Assembly: GCA_016840185.1 (NCBI GenBank)
Contig: JAEOSV010000188.1
Location: 1 to 14,385 of the forward strand
Source: Candidatus Hermodarchaeota archaeon
GTDB lineage: Archaea; Asgardarchaeota; Hermodarchaeia; Hermodarchaeales; Hermodarchaeaceae
Direction of reading: 5' to 3'
DNA: 14,385 nt
Numbering within the stretch: position 1 is the first letter of the stretch; every line of letters begins with the position of its first letter. The notes under the pieces were generated by a model that worked only from the letters and a program-made list of their open reading frames with translations, was not told the DNA's origin and ran no database searches. This document shows positions 7,685 to 14,333 of this stretch, one piece after another. The translations under genes were made by a program, and so were the position numbers.

Positions 7685-8635
7685 CTAGGCTAGTCCTATC
7701 CCGAGAAGTGATAGATAGAGAAATACGGCTACTAGGGCACCCAGGAGCCCAGAAACGAGGTTCACCATGTTGTTGTCAAAGAATCGATTTCCACGTAAAT
7801 ACTCAGCTGGTGCACCACAATGGGCTTTCTTCTCAGTGTGCTTTCCGCATACATTGCATTGCCACATCCCTTGAATCGTGGCTCCGAACAGGCTGTCAAT
7901 TGTACAACCTACAAACCCACCAGCCAATGCTACTAGCACAATGGTAACAGGGGCAAAATTGACGATTTCAGGCATTAAAGCAATTCCAAAGACGGTGTAC
8001 CAGAACGGGGCCGCAAGCACAGCCGCAGTTAGACCGATAATTATGCACCCGAGAACCGTTGCAAGATATCCCATGAGAGATATTCCGCCCGATGTTCCTG
8101 CAGGCACACTCTGCCATGGTTTGGTGATTAACCGTGGGGGGGATGGGTTCAACAACCCAATTTCCGTGGCAAGCGTATCAGCAGTATGGGTTGCTAATGC
8201 TCCCAAGAATGCAGCAAAGGTCACTGCTACGACGGGGAAAGGAATGAAATAGAAACCGAATCCGACATCCGTGCGACCAAAAGCATCTTGACCTCCTCCC
8301 AACACAATCAGCAGAAACCCAAAAATCACAAAACTCATGGGTAGAAGCCCGTTTGCTACAACGTTGGACCAGGCTCGTGCTCCGCTTTTATCCTGGGCTG
8401 CCCCCAATGAACGCTTCTTATTGTATCGGAAATGTGTAAACATTGCAGTGATGAGGAAGAAGGAGAGCATGATAAAAAACCAGGCCCAAGATGTCAACAA
8501 CCATACGATCATACCAACTACGAAAGCAGCAATCAGTCCTGACTTGGTGACAATGTGTTTCTTGTAGGCGAGAACTGCTATTAGACCGAGGATGAGCATG
8601 GCGATTGCAATGTTGAGTAAATCTAGGGATGCCAT
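7685..8635 (-). CDS. DUF92 family membrane protein (TMEM19 / VTE6-like)
   Basis: A polytopic membrane protein of 316 residues if the ATG at 8635 is used. A TTG at 8686 would add a 17-residue lysine/arginine-rich tail; neither start has a clear Shine-Dalgarno. About seven hydrophobic segments are present. Family signatures (numbered from the TTG) are ARAWSNVVANG (~103-113), HTADTLATEIG (167-177), PRLITKPW and PAGTSGGISL (184-204), GGFVGCTIDSLFGATIQG (256-273) and FDNNMVNLVSG (303-313). A CxxC...C cluster (CNVCGKHTEKKAHCG, 277-291) could bind metal. DUF92 includes the plant phytyl-phosphate kinase VTE6, so prenyl-phosphate phosphorylation is a reasonable hypothesis, strengthened by the downstream geranylgeranyl reductase. 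The substrate is not established for archaeal members. The family call is strong; the function is inferred. Confidence 0.8.
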   Translation of the reverse strand: MASLDLLNIAIAMLILGLIAVLAYKKHIVTKSGLIAAFVVGMIVWLLTSWAWFFIMLSFFLITAMFTHFRYNKKRSLGAAQDKSGARAWSNVVANGLLPMSFVIFGFLLIVLGGGQDAFGRTDVGFGFYFIPFPVVAVTFAAFLGALATHTADTLATEIGLLNPSPPRLITKPWQSVPAGTSGGISLMGYLATVLGCIIIGLTAAVLAAPFWYTVFGIALMPEIVNFAPVTIVLVALAGGFVGCTIDSLFGATIQGMWQCNVCGKHTEKKAHCGAPAEYLRGNRFFDNNMVNLVSGLLGALVAVFLYLSLLGIGLA

Positions 8636-8822
8636 TTGATGACGCGTCCGTTGCCGTTTTTTAGGTTTTTTCTTGGGAAGTGCCAACGGTCAAAAGTTTA
8701 ACAAAGATTTCACAGGGAGACGCCTGGGAACGTCCAACCACCCGTGTCCCTTCTATTTTTCCATTTAAGGCTATGGGTAATGAAGTAAAATAATTCGTTA
8801 ATTGTCGAAGTCGTATATAGAA

Positions 8823-8838
8823 TCACGTTAGAACGTGA
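8823..8838. promoter_or_regulatory. Palindromic operator candidate
   Basis: TCACGTT AG AACGTGA is a perfect 7-bp inverted repeat with a 2-bp centre, starting 3 bp after the TATATA of GTATATAG. That puts it between the TATA box and the expected transcription start (~8842) of a plus-strand promoter, a usual place for a repressor to bind. It would then act on the HxHDxE/GNAT pair, with a leader of ~115 nt. Confidence 0.4.
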
Positions 8839-8889
8839 ACTTTCAACTCATTGAACTCTTTCAGAAGCAATCCATAGATGAGGAGAGGA

Positions 8890-8914
8890 TAACTTAACGT
8901 ATTAATTTAAGTTA
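8890..8914. promoter_or_regulatory. AT-rich inverted repeat upstream of the HxHDxE gene
   Basis: TAACTTAA (8890-8897) and TTAAGTTA (8907-8914) are perfect 8-bp arms with a 9-bp spacer, 42-66 bp before the ATG at 8956. It overlaps AT-rich sequence that could be a second TATA element (TTAATTACTTA). It may be an operator or part of the core promoter. Confidence 0.3.
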
Positions 8915-8955
8915 ATTACTTACCAACTTTCTCTTCTTCACAGTTGTTGGTTGTC

Positions 8956-9804
8956 ATGAAGATTACAATCGAGGGGGCTTCATATGTCTTGGAATTCGAT
9001 AAACGGGATCCCTTCGTCTCACCTGCTTATGATGTTGCATACTGCGATGAACTCGCAACACGCTACAAACCAATAGTCCTCGATCCCTTGGGTTATGGAC
9101 AAGAGCCTGTCCCCCCAGAATTTATGGCATACCGGCTAGTAATTGACAACACTTTGCAACGGCTTTGTATCATTTATGAGGTGTATTGGCGGCGACAAGA
9201 TTGTCAATGGAGGCAGTTCAATAAAGATCATGATCATGATTATGAACAAATCCAGATTCACTTTAGTCTCCAGGACAGGAATTTAACACGAGTGGTTATT
9301 GCTGCCGCGGGACCTCCGCGATATGGGGGACATGGAGTTGAAGTCTATCGTCATGTCAAGCAAGTTCGTGCAGAAGCGGTGCGACGTAAAACCGCTTCAT
9401 TTGAATCGTTCCCCTGGGGACGCCACAATTATGAAATTTGGGTATTAGACCAACCAATCTATCGGTTAGTGTTTATCAATAAGCGACCAGTTGTGCGGGT
9501 CAGTAATTGCTTTCACGTGTTCACGGGAATTAAATGGAATCAATGGCAAGAGCATCGACGAAAAACTGGAGCCGCTAATCAATTGCGCCATGAATTAAAG
9601 ATGCCCTTGCGTCGCCTTGACCGACGGATTCTCTGGAAGTGGTACTATCAACATCGGGAGAACCAATTTGCCCATGATTTATCTGATCCTTTCACAACGC
9701 CACATATTCTCTATTTTCCGCCCCCATCCCAATACCTTCTGCGATTTACATTTACGCTTGTTTGGTTCATAACTGCAATAATTAGAACGCTCACTGGTCG
9801 CTGA
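8956..9804 (+). CDS. Protein of unknown function with HxHDxE motif and C-terminal hydrophobic segment
   Basis: I do not recognise a named family. The protein has 282 residues from ATG 8956 (in-frame TTG codons at 8944 and 8947 are less likely). There is no signal peptide. YEVYWRR (~74-80) leads into KDHDHDYEQIQIHF, giving H92-x-H94-D95-Y96-E97, then RVVIAAAGPPRYGGH (H126) and FPWGRHNYEIWV. The order of aromatic/YW strand, HxHD(W/Y)E, beta strand and a later GH resembles the metal site of NLP/NPP1-type and related proteins (GHRHDWE), though overall similarity is not evident by eye. Residues ~200-235 are strongly basic. The last ~22 residues (YLLRFTFTLVWFITAIIRTL) could anchor the protein in the membrane from the cytosolic side. 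The GNAT gene follows 48 bp later, so the two are probably cotranscribed. No Shine-Dalgarno precedes the ATG. The gene looks real: it is long and uninterrupted, with normal composition. Confidence 0.7.
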   Translation: MKITIEGASYVLEFDKRDPFVSPAYDVAYCDELATRYKPIVLDPLGYGQEPVPPEFMAYRLVIDNTLQRLCIIYEVYWRRQDCQWRQFNKDHDHDYEQIQIHFSLQDRNLTRVVIAAAGPPRYGGHGVEVYRHVKQVRAEAVRRKTASFESFPWGRHNYEIWVLDQPIYRLVFINKRPVVRVSNCFHVFTGIKWNQWQEHRRKTGAANQLRHELKMPLRRLDRRILWKWYYQHRENQFAHDLSDPFTTPHILYFPPPSQYLLRFTFTLVWFITAIIRTLTGR

Positions 9805-9852
9805 ACCATTAGCCTTTTTCAACACAAAGTCAAATACAATAGAGGTGTGCAC

Positions 9853-10449
9853 GTGACGATTCGACTCCAATGGGGGCTTCCTGAAGAACTGCATCTCTCA
9901 GCTGCCACCTTGATTTATGATTCCTTTACCCAAAAATTCCGTTATATTCTTGGACCACGAAAAAAAGCCATTCCATTCATTGTCAGCCAACTACAAGGAG
10001 AATTCGGTCTTGCAGCAATACGAAATGATGAATTGGTGGGATTAGCCGGTGCGAAAACTTCCACAGGTGAGTTGCTAAATCTGCGATATGGTCCATGGGT
10101 TCGGTTCTATCATGTTCGTGTTATTCGGAGTATTTTTGTAGGAACAATTTTGTGGTTTGAAAGAAGGAGCGTAGGAGGTTTAACCTTGTCGAATCTCTCG
10201 GTCAAAGAATCTGCACAAGGTCAAGGCATCGGATCCCGTTTGATTCAAGAATTTATTCAGTTTGGTCGAGAACAAGGTTATCGGGTAATAAAACTTGAAG
10301 TAATCAATTCTAACATTAGAGCAAAATCTCTCTATGAGCGGTTTGGATTTCGCATCACGAAGCACTGGAAAATTCCTCGACCTTGGAGCCATTTACTTGG
10401 ATTTACTGGAGCCTACGAAATGTCTTTAACCTTGTCTTTAACCACCTGA
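9853..10449 (+). CDS. GNAT family N-acetyltransferase
   Basis: The 198-residue protein should transfer an acetyl group from acetyl-CoA to an amine or protein N-terminus. Motif A is LSNLSVKESAQGQGIGSRLIQEF (~112-134), with the pyrophosphate-binding QGQGIG (Q122-G127). Motif B, NIRAKSLYERFGF (~154-166), has the usual Asn and Tyr. The N-terminal half (IYDSFTQKF, then AAIRNDELVGLAG) fits the family's acceptor side and the beta strands before motif A. An insertion with RYGPWVRFYHVRVIRS (~79-93) is somewhat basic and aromatic. GTG 9853 is preferred because GAGGTG (9842-9847) lies 5 nt upstream; the GTG at 9847 overlaps that site. It follows the HxHDxE gene by 48 bp. The substrate is unknown. The gene converges on the EF-2 paralogue, with 61 bp between stops. 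Confidence 0.85.
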   Translation: MTIRLQWGLPEELHLSAATLIYDSFTQKFRYILGPRKKAIPFIVSQLQGEFGLAAIRNDELVGLAGAKTSTGELLNLRYGPWVRFYHVRVIRSIFVGTILWFERRSVGGLTLSNLSVKESAQGQGIGSRLIQEFIQFGREQGYRVIKLEVINSNIRAKSLYERFGFRITKHWKIPRPWSHLLGFTGAYEMSLTLSLTT

Positions 10450-10454
10450 GGTGA

Positions 10455-10494
10455 CAAAAAAGGAAAATAGGAGCATAGGATAGAACCGTGCTCC
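10455..10494 (-). terminator. Hairpin plus T-rich terminator after the EF-2 paralogue
   Basis: On the minus strand a 6-bp stem, GGAGCA (10489-10494) with TGCTCC (10470-10475), is followed by a T-rich stretch (TATTTTCCTTTTTTG, ~10455-10469). Hairpin plus T-tract after the stop at 10511 fits transcription termination; archaea often need only the T-tract. Confidence 0.5.
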
Positions 10495-10510
10495 AAACGA
10501 GGATAATCGC

Positions 10511-12913
10511 TTATTCCTGACCAAGGAGCCGAGCCATTAATTCAGGTACAGCAGCTTTACGTTCCATGGCGTGAAGGTGTTCGCGAATTCGGGGCATCAC
10601 TGATTGCCATTCAGGATAAATCCGGTTCTTGAAGGCTTCAATGGTGGGAGGTTCTGAAGACATATCACGCCCCTCTTCGGATTTGCGCTTACGGATTCCA
10701 AGGATTGTTTCGTTTTGAAGACCTTTGGGCAGAACTTGGAACTTCTCAAATTGGTATCCAAAGAGGGCACGACCGGATGTCGCGCTACGAAGTTCATCGG
10801 CAATTCCACGAGACGCTTCGGAGGCAGGGAGCTCTCCACTAAGAAATGCGTTACCGCCTTTTGTCTCTGTTCCCGTGATTTTTCCACGATGTTGGGTCAC
10901 GTAGCTGATGACACTACCCATTGTATCTTCGGGTGTCTTCACATCGATGCGGAGAACTGGTTCGTAGAGTCCTGGATTTCCGCTGAGGAAACTGATGTTT
11001 AGGGCGGATGCGGTCATGATCATGATTTGACCGGCTTTAGTGTGTGCTGGATCTTCGTGAACGGTGGCATCGTACATGCTGACTTTCATGCCCATGATGG
11101 GTTCACGGGCTAGAACGCTGCTGTGGCAGAAATCACGGAAAGCTGTAATAACGTAGGGCTTGATTCGGTCGAGACGCTGCACACCACGGGAGAGGTTTAG
11201 CATCAGGTTGGTGCCTTCGATGGCCCAAATATTGCGGCCCATCTTCCGGTCCCAGCCGGCAGCTTCACTGATGACTTTGGCTTGAACACGTTCATCCATA
11301 TACTCATCGAGTTTGCCGTCGCGAATGAGTTGGACGATTTCGGGTTCTAGGGGTTCCACCAATAACTCAATGCGGTTGAGGGATTCAGGGCATTTGGTGC
11401 GAATACGAAAACCACCCGACATAGGTGATTCGTGGTACACGGTAATAGGAATACCAATTTTGATGTTGAGTTCTTCGGCAATCCGTTTAGTTAGAATTTC
11501 AATTTGGAGAGGATCGATTCCACTGAGAATATATTCACCACTATCTTCGTCCTTACGAAATACGGCGGTGGGATCAGCGAGGACCCATTTCCGAACGATG
11601 TCACCAAGCTTAGAGAGGTCTTGTGGATTCTCGGGTTTGATGCTTCGACTGACAACAGGATCCGATACATAACGAATCTTTTCAAAAGGTGGAAAGCCTT
11701 TGTTTTCGATGTGAACAAATGTTTCTCCGGCAGGTTGAATCTCAGGGAGTTCTAGCGCGAATAGGTTGCCAGCGGGTACAATTGGAACAGGAAGTAAGCT
11801 GTCAAGTTCCTGGACACCAAGACGTCGAATTCGCAGAGCACGTTTCGCGTTAAGCAAGTATATTTCGTCGCCTTCTTTGAGCGTCCCACTAAACACTCGC
11901 CCAATCAGGGTCGGACGCTTGGTTCGTGGGTGAATGAAGATTTTCGTAATCATACCTACTAGGGGTGCATTACGATCAACCGTTAACATACCATATGCGG
12001 CTTGTTTAACGGGGTCATCATCGGCATCAGCAATGCTCTTGAAGTCTTTGACTTCGTCGATTCTTTCGCCCCAGAGACGTCGCATTCGGTATGGAGCAGC
12101 CTGGTCTGGGCTCGGAAGGTGACTGATAATGACTTCAAGGAGGGCGTCATCGAGGGGGAAGTTTTCTCGGAGCCATTTGATGGGTTCATCGGTATCGTTT
12201 TTAACGGCATCGTCGTATTTTTCAATAACGAACTTGGCGCTTTCGACTCCTTTACGTTTGAGCATAGGAATTGTAAATGCCCATCCGTCCTTAGCAGAAC
12301 CAAAGATTACTCGTCCATCAGCAGGGTTAACTTGCCATTCCTTCTTGAATTGCTCTGGAGCAACTGCTTCGATTTGTTCATTGACTTCTTTGATGATAAG
12401 TCCGAATCGTTCAATGATCTTGTCTGGTTTGAGTTTCAATTCTTTAGTGAGTCGGTCAACTTTGTTGATGAATAATACTGGTTTAGTCCATTCGTTGCCG
12501 ACGGCTAGGTGAATGTTGGTGACGGTTTGGGTCATGACACCTTCGAGGGCGTCAACGAGAAGTACGGCTCCGTCACTTCCTCGGAGGGCACGGCTGACCT
12601 CACCGGTAAAACTGATGTGGCCAGGTGTATCGTTGAGTTCTAGGAGATAGTCCTTGCCTTGGTAATTGTAATTGAGAAGGGCTACGCTGGTGAAGATGGT
12701 AATTCCACGTTCCTGTTCTTCGTCATCGGTATCGGTTTTTCGGGCTTGACCCGCATAGCTATCACTAAGTAGGCCCGCACGGCGCATGAGATAGTCACAT
12801 GCCGTTGATTTTCCGTGGTCGATATGGGCGGTGATGCTAAAGATACGGCGAAGATGCATTGGGTGTTCTTGCACCATGCGCTGGATTTCTTCAGGGCTTT
12901 TGACGCGTACCAT
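10511..12913 (-). CDS. Translation elongation factor 2 family GTPase, probable paralogue with altered diphthamide loop (aEF-2p-like)
   Basis: The protein has 800 residues; archaeal EF-2 is usually ~730. The GTPase domain is intact: AHIDHGKST (29-37), switch I RGITI with Thr72, DTPGH (95-99) and NKVD (150-153). Domain II (LIGRVFSGTLKEGDEIYLL), domain III and domain IV/V regions follow in order. At the domain IV tip, the usual SPNKHN loop reads CPESLN (508-513), and the usual HEDAIHRGPAQ reads HEDPAHTKAGQ (619-629). The modifiable His624 remains, but its Ile, Arg and Gly neighbours do not. About 35 extra residues follow the normal end (from YPEW, ~766). Asgard genomes lacking diphthamide genes often carry a second EF-2 without the loop residues, and this gene fits that description. 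It should still bind GTP and probably the ribosome; whether it performs translocation is uncertain. ATG 12913 has a weak AAAGGAT ~10 nt upstream. The EF-2 family call is certain; paralogue status is inferred. Confidence 0.88.
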   Translation of the reverse strand: MVRVKSPEEIQRMVQEHPMHLRRIFSITAHIDHGKSTACDYLMRRAGLLSDSYAGQARKTDTDDEEQERGITIFTSVALLNYNYQGKDYLLELNDTPGHISFTGEVSRALRGSDGAVLLVDALEGVMTQTVTNIHLAVGNEWTKPVLFINKVDRLTKELKLKPDKIIERFGLIIKEVNEQIEAVAPEQFKKEWQVNPADGRVIFGSAKDGWAFTIPMLKRKGVESAKFVIEKYDDAVKNDTDEPIKWLRENFPLDDALLEVIISHLPSPDQAAPYRMRRLWGERIDEVKDFKSIADADDDPVKQAAYGMLTVDRNAPLVGMITKIFIHPRTKRPTLIGRVFSGTLKEGDEIYLLNAKRALRIRRLGVQELDSLLPVPIVPAGNLFALELPEIQPAGETFVHIENKGFPPFEKIRYVSDPVVSRSIKPENPQDLSKLGDIVRKWVLADPTAVFRKDEDSGEYILSGIDPLQIEILTKRIAEELNIKIGIPITVYHESPMSGGFRIRTKCPESLNRIELLVEPLEPEIVQLIRDGKLDEYMDERVQAKVISEAAGWDRKMGRNIWAIEGTNLMLNLSRGVQRLDRIKPYVITAFRDFCHSSVLAREPIMGMKVSMYDATVHEDPAHTKAGQIMIMTASALNISFLSGNPGLYEPVLRIDVKTPEDTMGSVISYVTQHRGKITGTETKGGNAFLSGELPASEASRGIADELRSATSGRALFGYQFEKFQVLPKGLQNETILGIRKRKSEEGRDMSSEPPTIEAFKNRIYPEWQSVMPRIREHLHAMERKAAVPELMARLLGQE

Positions 12914-12976
12914 TTGTGTTCAATCCTTTCTAGGGTAATTGTAATGTATTCTCATACAGGTTGTGATGGCAAAAGC

Positions 12977-13003
12977 CTGTGCAGCATGTCATTATGCGCA
13001 CAG
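12977..13003. promoter_or_regulatory. Hairpin in the leader of the EF-2 paralogue
   Basis: CTGTGC-A-GCAT (12977-12987) pairs with ATGC-GCACAG (12994-13003), giving ten base pairs, one bulged A and a 6-nt loop. It lies 64 bp before the EF-2 ATG and 68 bp after the LRR stop. On the minus strand it is followed by GCTTTTGCC, a weak T-tract. It could be an operator, an LRR-gene terminator or a leader RNA structure. Confidence 0.4.
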
Positions 13004-13070
13004 CGGTCTCTCGCTCTCTGGGCAAGCAGAACTTATGATTTCCCTAAAAGGATTGCGGTGAACCAACCAT

Positions 13071-14282
13071 CTACAGGTCAAGTCCAATTTCTCGTAACTT
13101 AGCTTCACCCTTCGGTGACAGCACATACTCAAAACCTTCATTGGTTTCGATGCAAGTTAACCAGCCTTGGTTTATCAGATGAGACAGGAACTCCTTGCCA
13201 ATGTGTTCTAAACTAATAATTCGTCCTAGGGGGCGTGCAGAAGAACTTTTTTCGGAAATCTCCTCGTCAATTGGTTCAGAAACTACTGCCGGTGATTCGC
13301 CATACCACGTTATTGTGGGTATTCGTTCTTGGAATGTTGCAGGAGTGTTTTTCCACATAGAGGGTTTGAGCTTGGCATCAGCCACTAACTCCACTTCAGG
13401 ATCCACGAAGAGATTGAAGTCTTTTTGACCTTTCATAATAGGAGAAATATCTAAACGCGTGATTTTATTCTGCGTCAAATTCAAAGTCGTCAGTTTATTG
13501 GAATGAGCTAGGGGTGCAAGGTTAAGTTGTGTAAGGTTATTCTCAGCCAGCCAGAGGGCTTCGAGTTTGGGACAATGCCAAAGGGGTGTGAGATCAATAC
13601 GTTTGAATCGGTTCTGACTCAGTTCGAGTTCAACTAACTCTTGACAGTGATATAGGGCTCGCAGGTCCAGCTGTTCCATTCGGTTGGCTCGTAGATTTAG
13701 AGATTTCAGTTGTTTGCAGTTCCATAATGGAGAAATATCCAGCTGGTCTAAATCATTTCCAGAAATATCAAGTTCCTGAAGGTTCTCACAATAATAGAGG
13801 GGCGTGAGAATCAGTTCAAAGAGCTGGTTTTCAGCTAGGTCCAGTTCTTGAAGAAGGGTACATTTCCATAAAGGGCTAATATCAAAGGATTGCAAATTGT
13901 TATGAGCCAGGTCTAATCGATTGAGGTTTGTACAGTGTAATAATGGAGAGATGCTGAGAACTTCCAAACGGTTTTGATGGATTTCTAGAATCTGAAGGCT
14001 GGTGCATTTTTGAAGCGCAGACAAGTCCAAATGGACTAATTCGTTTTCACCTAGGTAAAGCTCTTGGAGCTTTGTACAGTGCTGTAATGCAGTCAGGTCA
14101 ATATAATCGAGGTGATTATCATAGAGGTTTAAAACCTCGAGTGTGTTGCATTCCCTGAGGGATGAGAGATCAACCGAGATGATGGCTAGTTCGGTGAGGT
14201 CTAACGTTGGCGGACATTTTCCGAATTCTAGTGTCGTCTCCTCACCATCTTGGGTTTGATAGTTGATTTTAATCATCGTCAT
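13071..14282 (-). CDS. Leucine-rich repeat protein with possible winged-helix C-terminal domain
   Basis: About 403 residues from ATG 14282 (a TTG at 14285 and an ATG at 14276 are alternatives; there is no Shine-Dalgarno). The N-terminal ~25 residues look like two short beta strands (MIKINYQTQDGEETTLEFG). A partial cap repeat is followed by ten perfect 24-residue repeats (~45-284) of the form CTxLQxLxLxxNxLxxLDISPLxx. After a linker with WYGESP and an acidic stretch (EPIDEEISEK), residues ~357-401 (LEHIGKEFLSHLINQGWL, then FEYVLSPKGEAKLREIGL) look like a winged-helix fold: helix, two-strand wing, then the usual LSPKGE helix. No signal peptide or TM segment is present, so it is probably cytosolic. 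LRR domains bind proteins; here the winged helix might bind DNA or a partner. The LRR call is certain; the winged helix is by eye. Confidence 0.85.
   Translation of the reverse strand: MTMIKINYQTQDGEETTLEFGKCPPTLDLTELAIISVDLSSLRECNTLEVLNLYDNHLDYIDLTALQHCTKLQELYLGENELVHLDLSALQKCTSLQILEIHQNRLEVLSISPLLHCTNLNRLDLAHNNLQSFDISPLWKCTLLQELDLAENQLFELILTPLYYCENLQELDISGNDLDQLDISPLWNCKQLKSLNLRANRMEQLDLRALYHCQELVELELSQNRFKRIDLTPLWHCPKLEALWLAENNLTQLNLAPLAHSNKLTTLNLTQNKITRLDISPIMKGQKDFNLFVDPEVELVADAKLKPSMWKNTPATFQERIPTITWYGESPAVVSEPIDEEISEKSSSARPLGRIISLEHIGKEFLSHLINQGWLTCIETNEGFEYVLSPKGEAKLREIGLDL
13431..14150 (-). repeat. Ten tandem 72-bp leucine-rich repeats
   Basis: Ten units of 24 codons occur with no change in spacing. 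Nine start with Cys (CNT, CTK, CTS, CTN, CTL, CEN, CKQ, CQE, CPK) and the last with Ser (SNK). Position 12 of every repeat is Asn, the usual LRR ladder. Constant length and a conserved S/T-(A/P)-L end suggest expansion by duplication. Confidence 0.85.
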
Positions 14283-14324
14283 CAAGGAAGAGAATCAATT
14301 CGTTTGGCATCGTAGTGTGAACCA

Positions 14325-14333
14325 AATTTATAG
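14325..14333 (-). promoter_or_regulatory. TATA box of the LRR gene
   Basis: The minus strand reads CTATAAATT, the best TATA match in the window, centred ~47 bp before ATG 14282. Transcription would start near 14303 and leave a leader of ~20 nt, consistent with the lack of a Shine-Dalgarno. Confidence 0.6.

Larger units (their letters stand above)
8636..8955. promoter_or_regulatory. Divergent intergenic region between DUF92 and the HxHDxE gene
   Basis: This ~320-bp gap holds no gene I can support. It contains TATA-like GTATATAG (8813-8820), a 16-bp palindrome right after it (8823-8838), an AT-rich 8-bp inverted repeat (8890-8914) and, for DUF92, a weak AT-rich element at ~8751-8770 (minus strand, TTAAATGG then AAAAATAG). 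The part nearest DUF92 may instead be coding if the TTG at 8686 is used. Confidence 0.45.

Noticed and set aside
8878..8892. ATG AGG AGA GGA TAA mini-ORF in the divergent gap
   Set aside because: Four codons only, no Shine-Dalgarno before it; the purine run is more likely chance.
12002..12475. 157-residue open frame antisense to the EF-2 gene
   Set aside because: It is a shadow of the EF-2 codons: no motif, and the reverse strand encodes well-conserved GTPase sequence.
12815..13102. 95-residue plus-strand frame reaching into the EF-2/LRR gap
   Set aside because: Half of it is antisense to EF-2, composition is unlike a real protein and no ribosome-binding site is present.
619..13406. GGATCC occurs about nine times where roughly 3-4 are expected
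   Set aside because: All sites lie in coding sequence where GAT/TCC/GGA codons are common; no clustering or methylase gene nearby, so no special role is supported.
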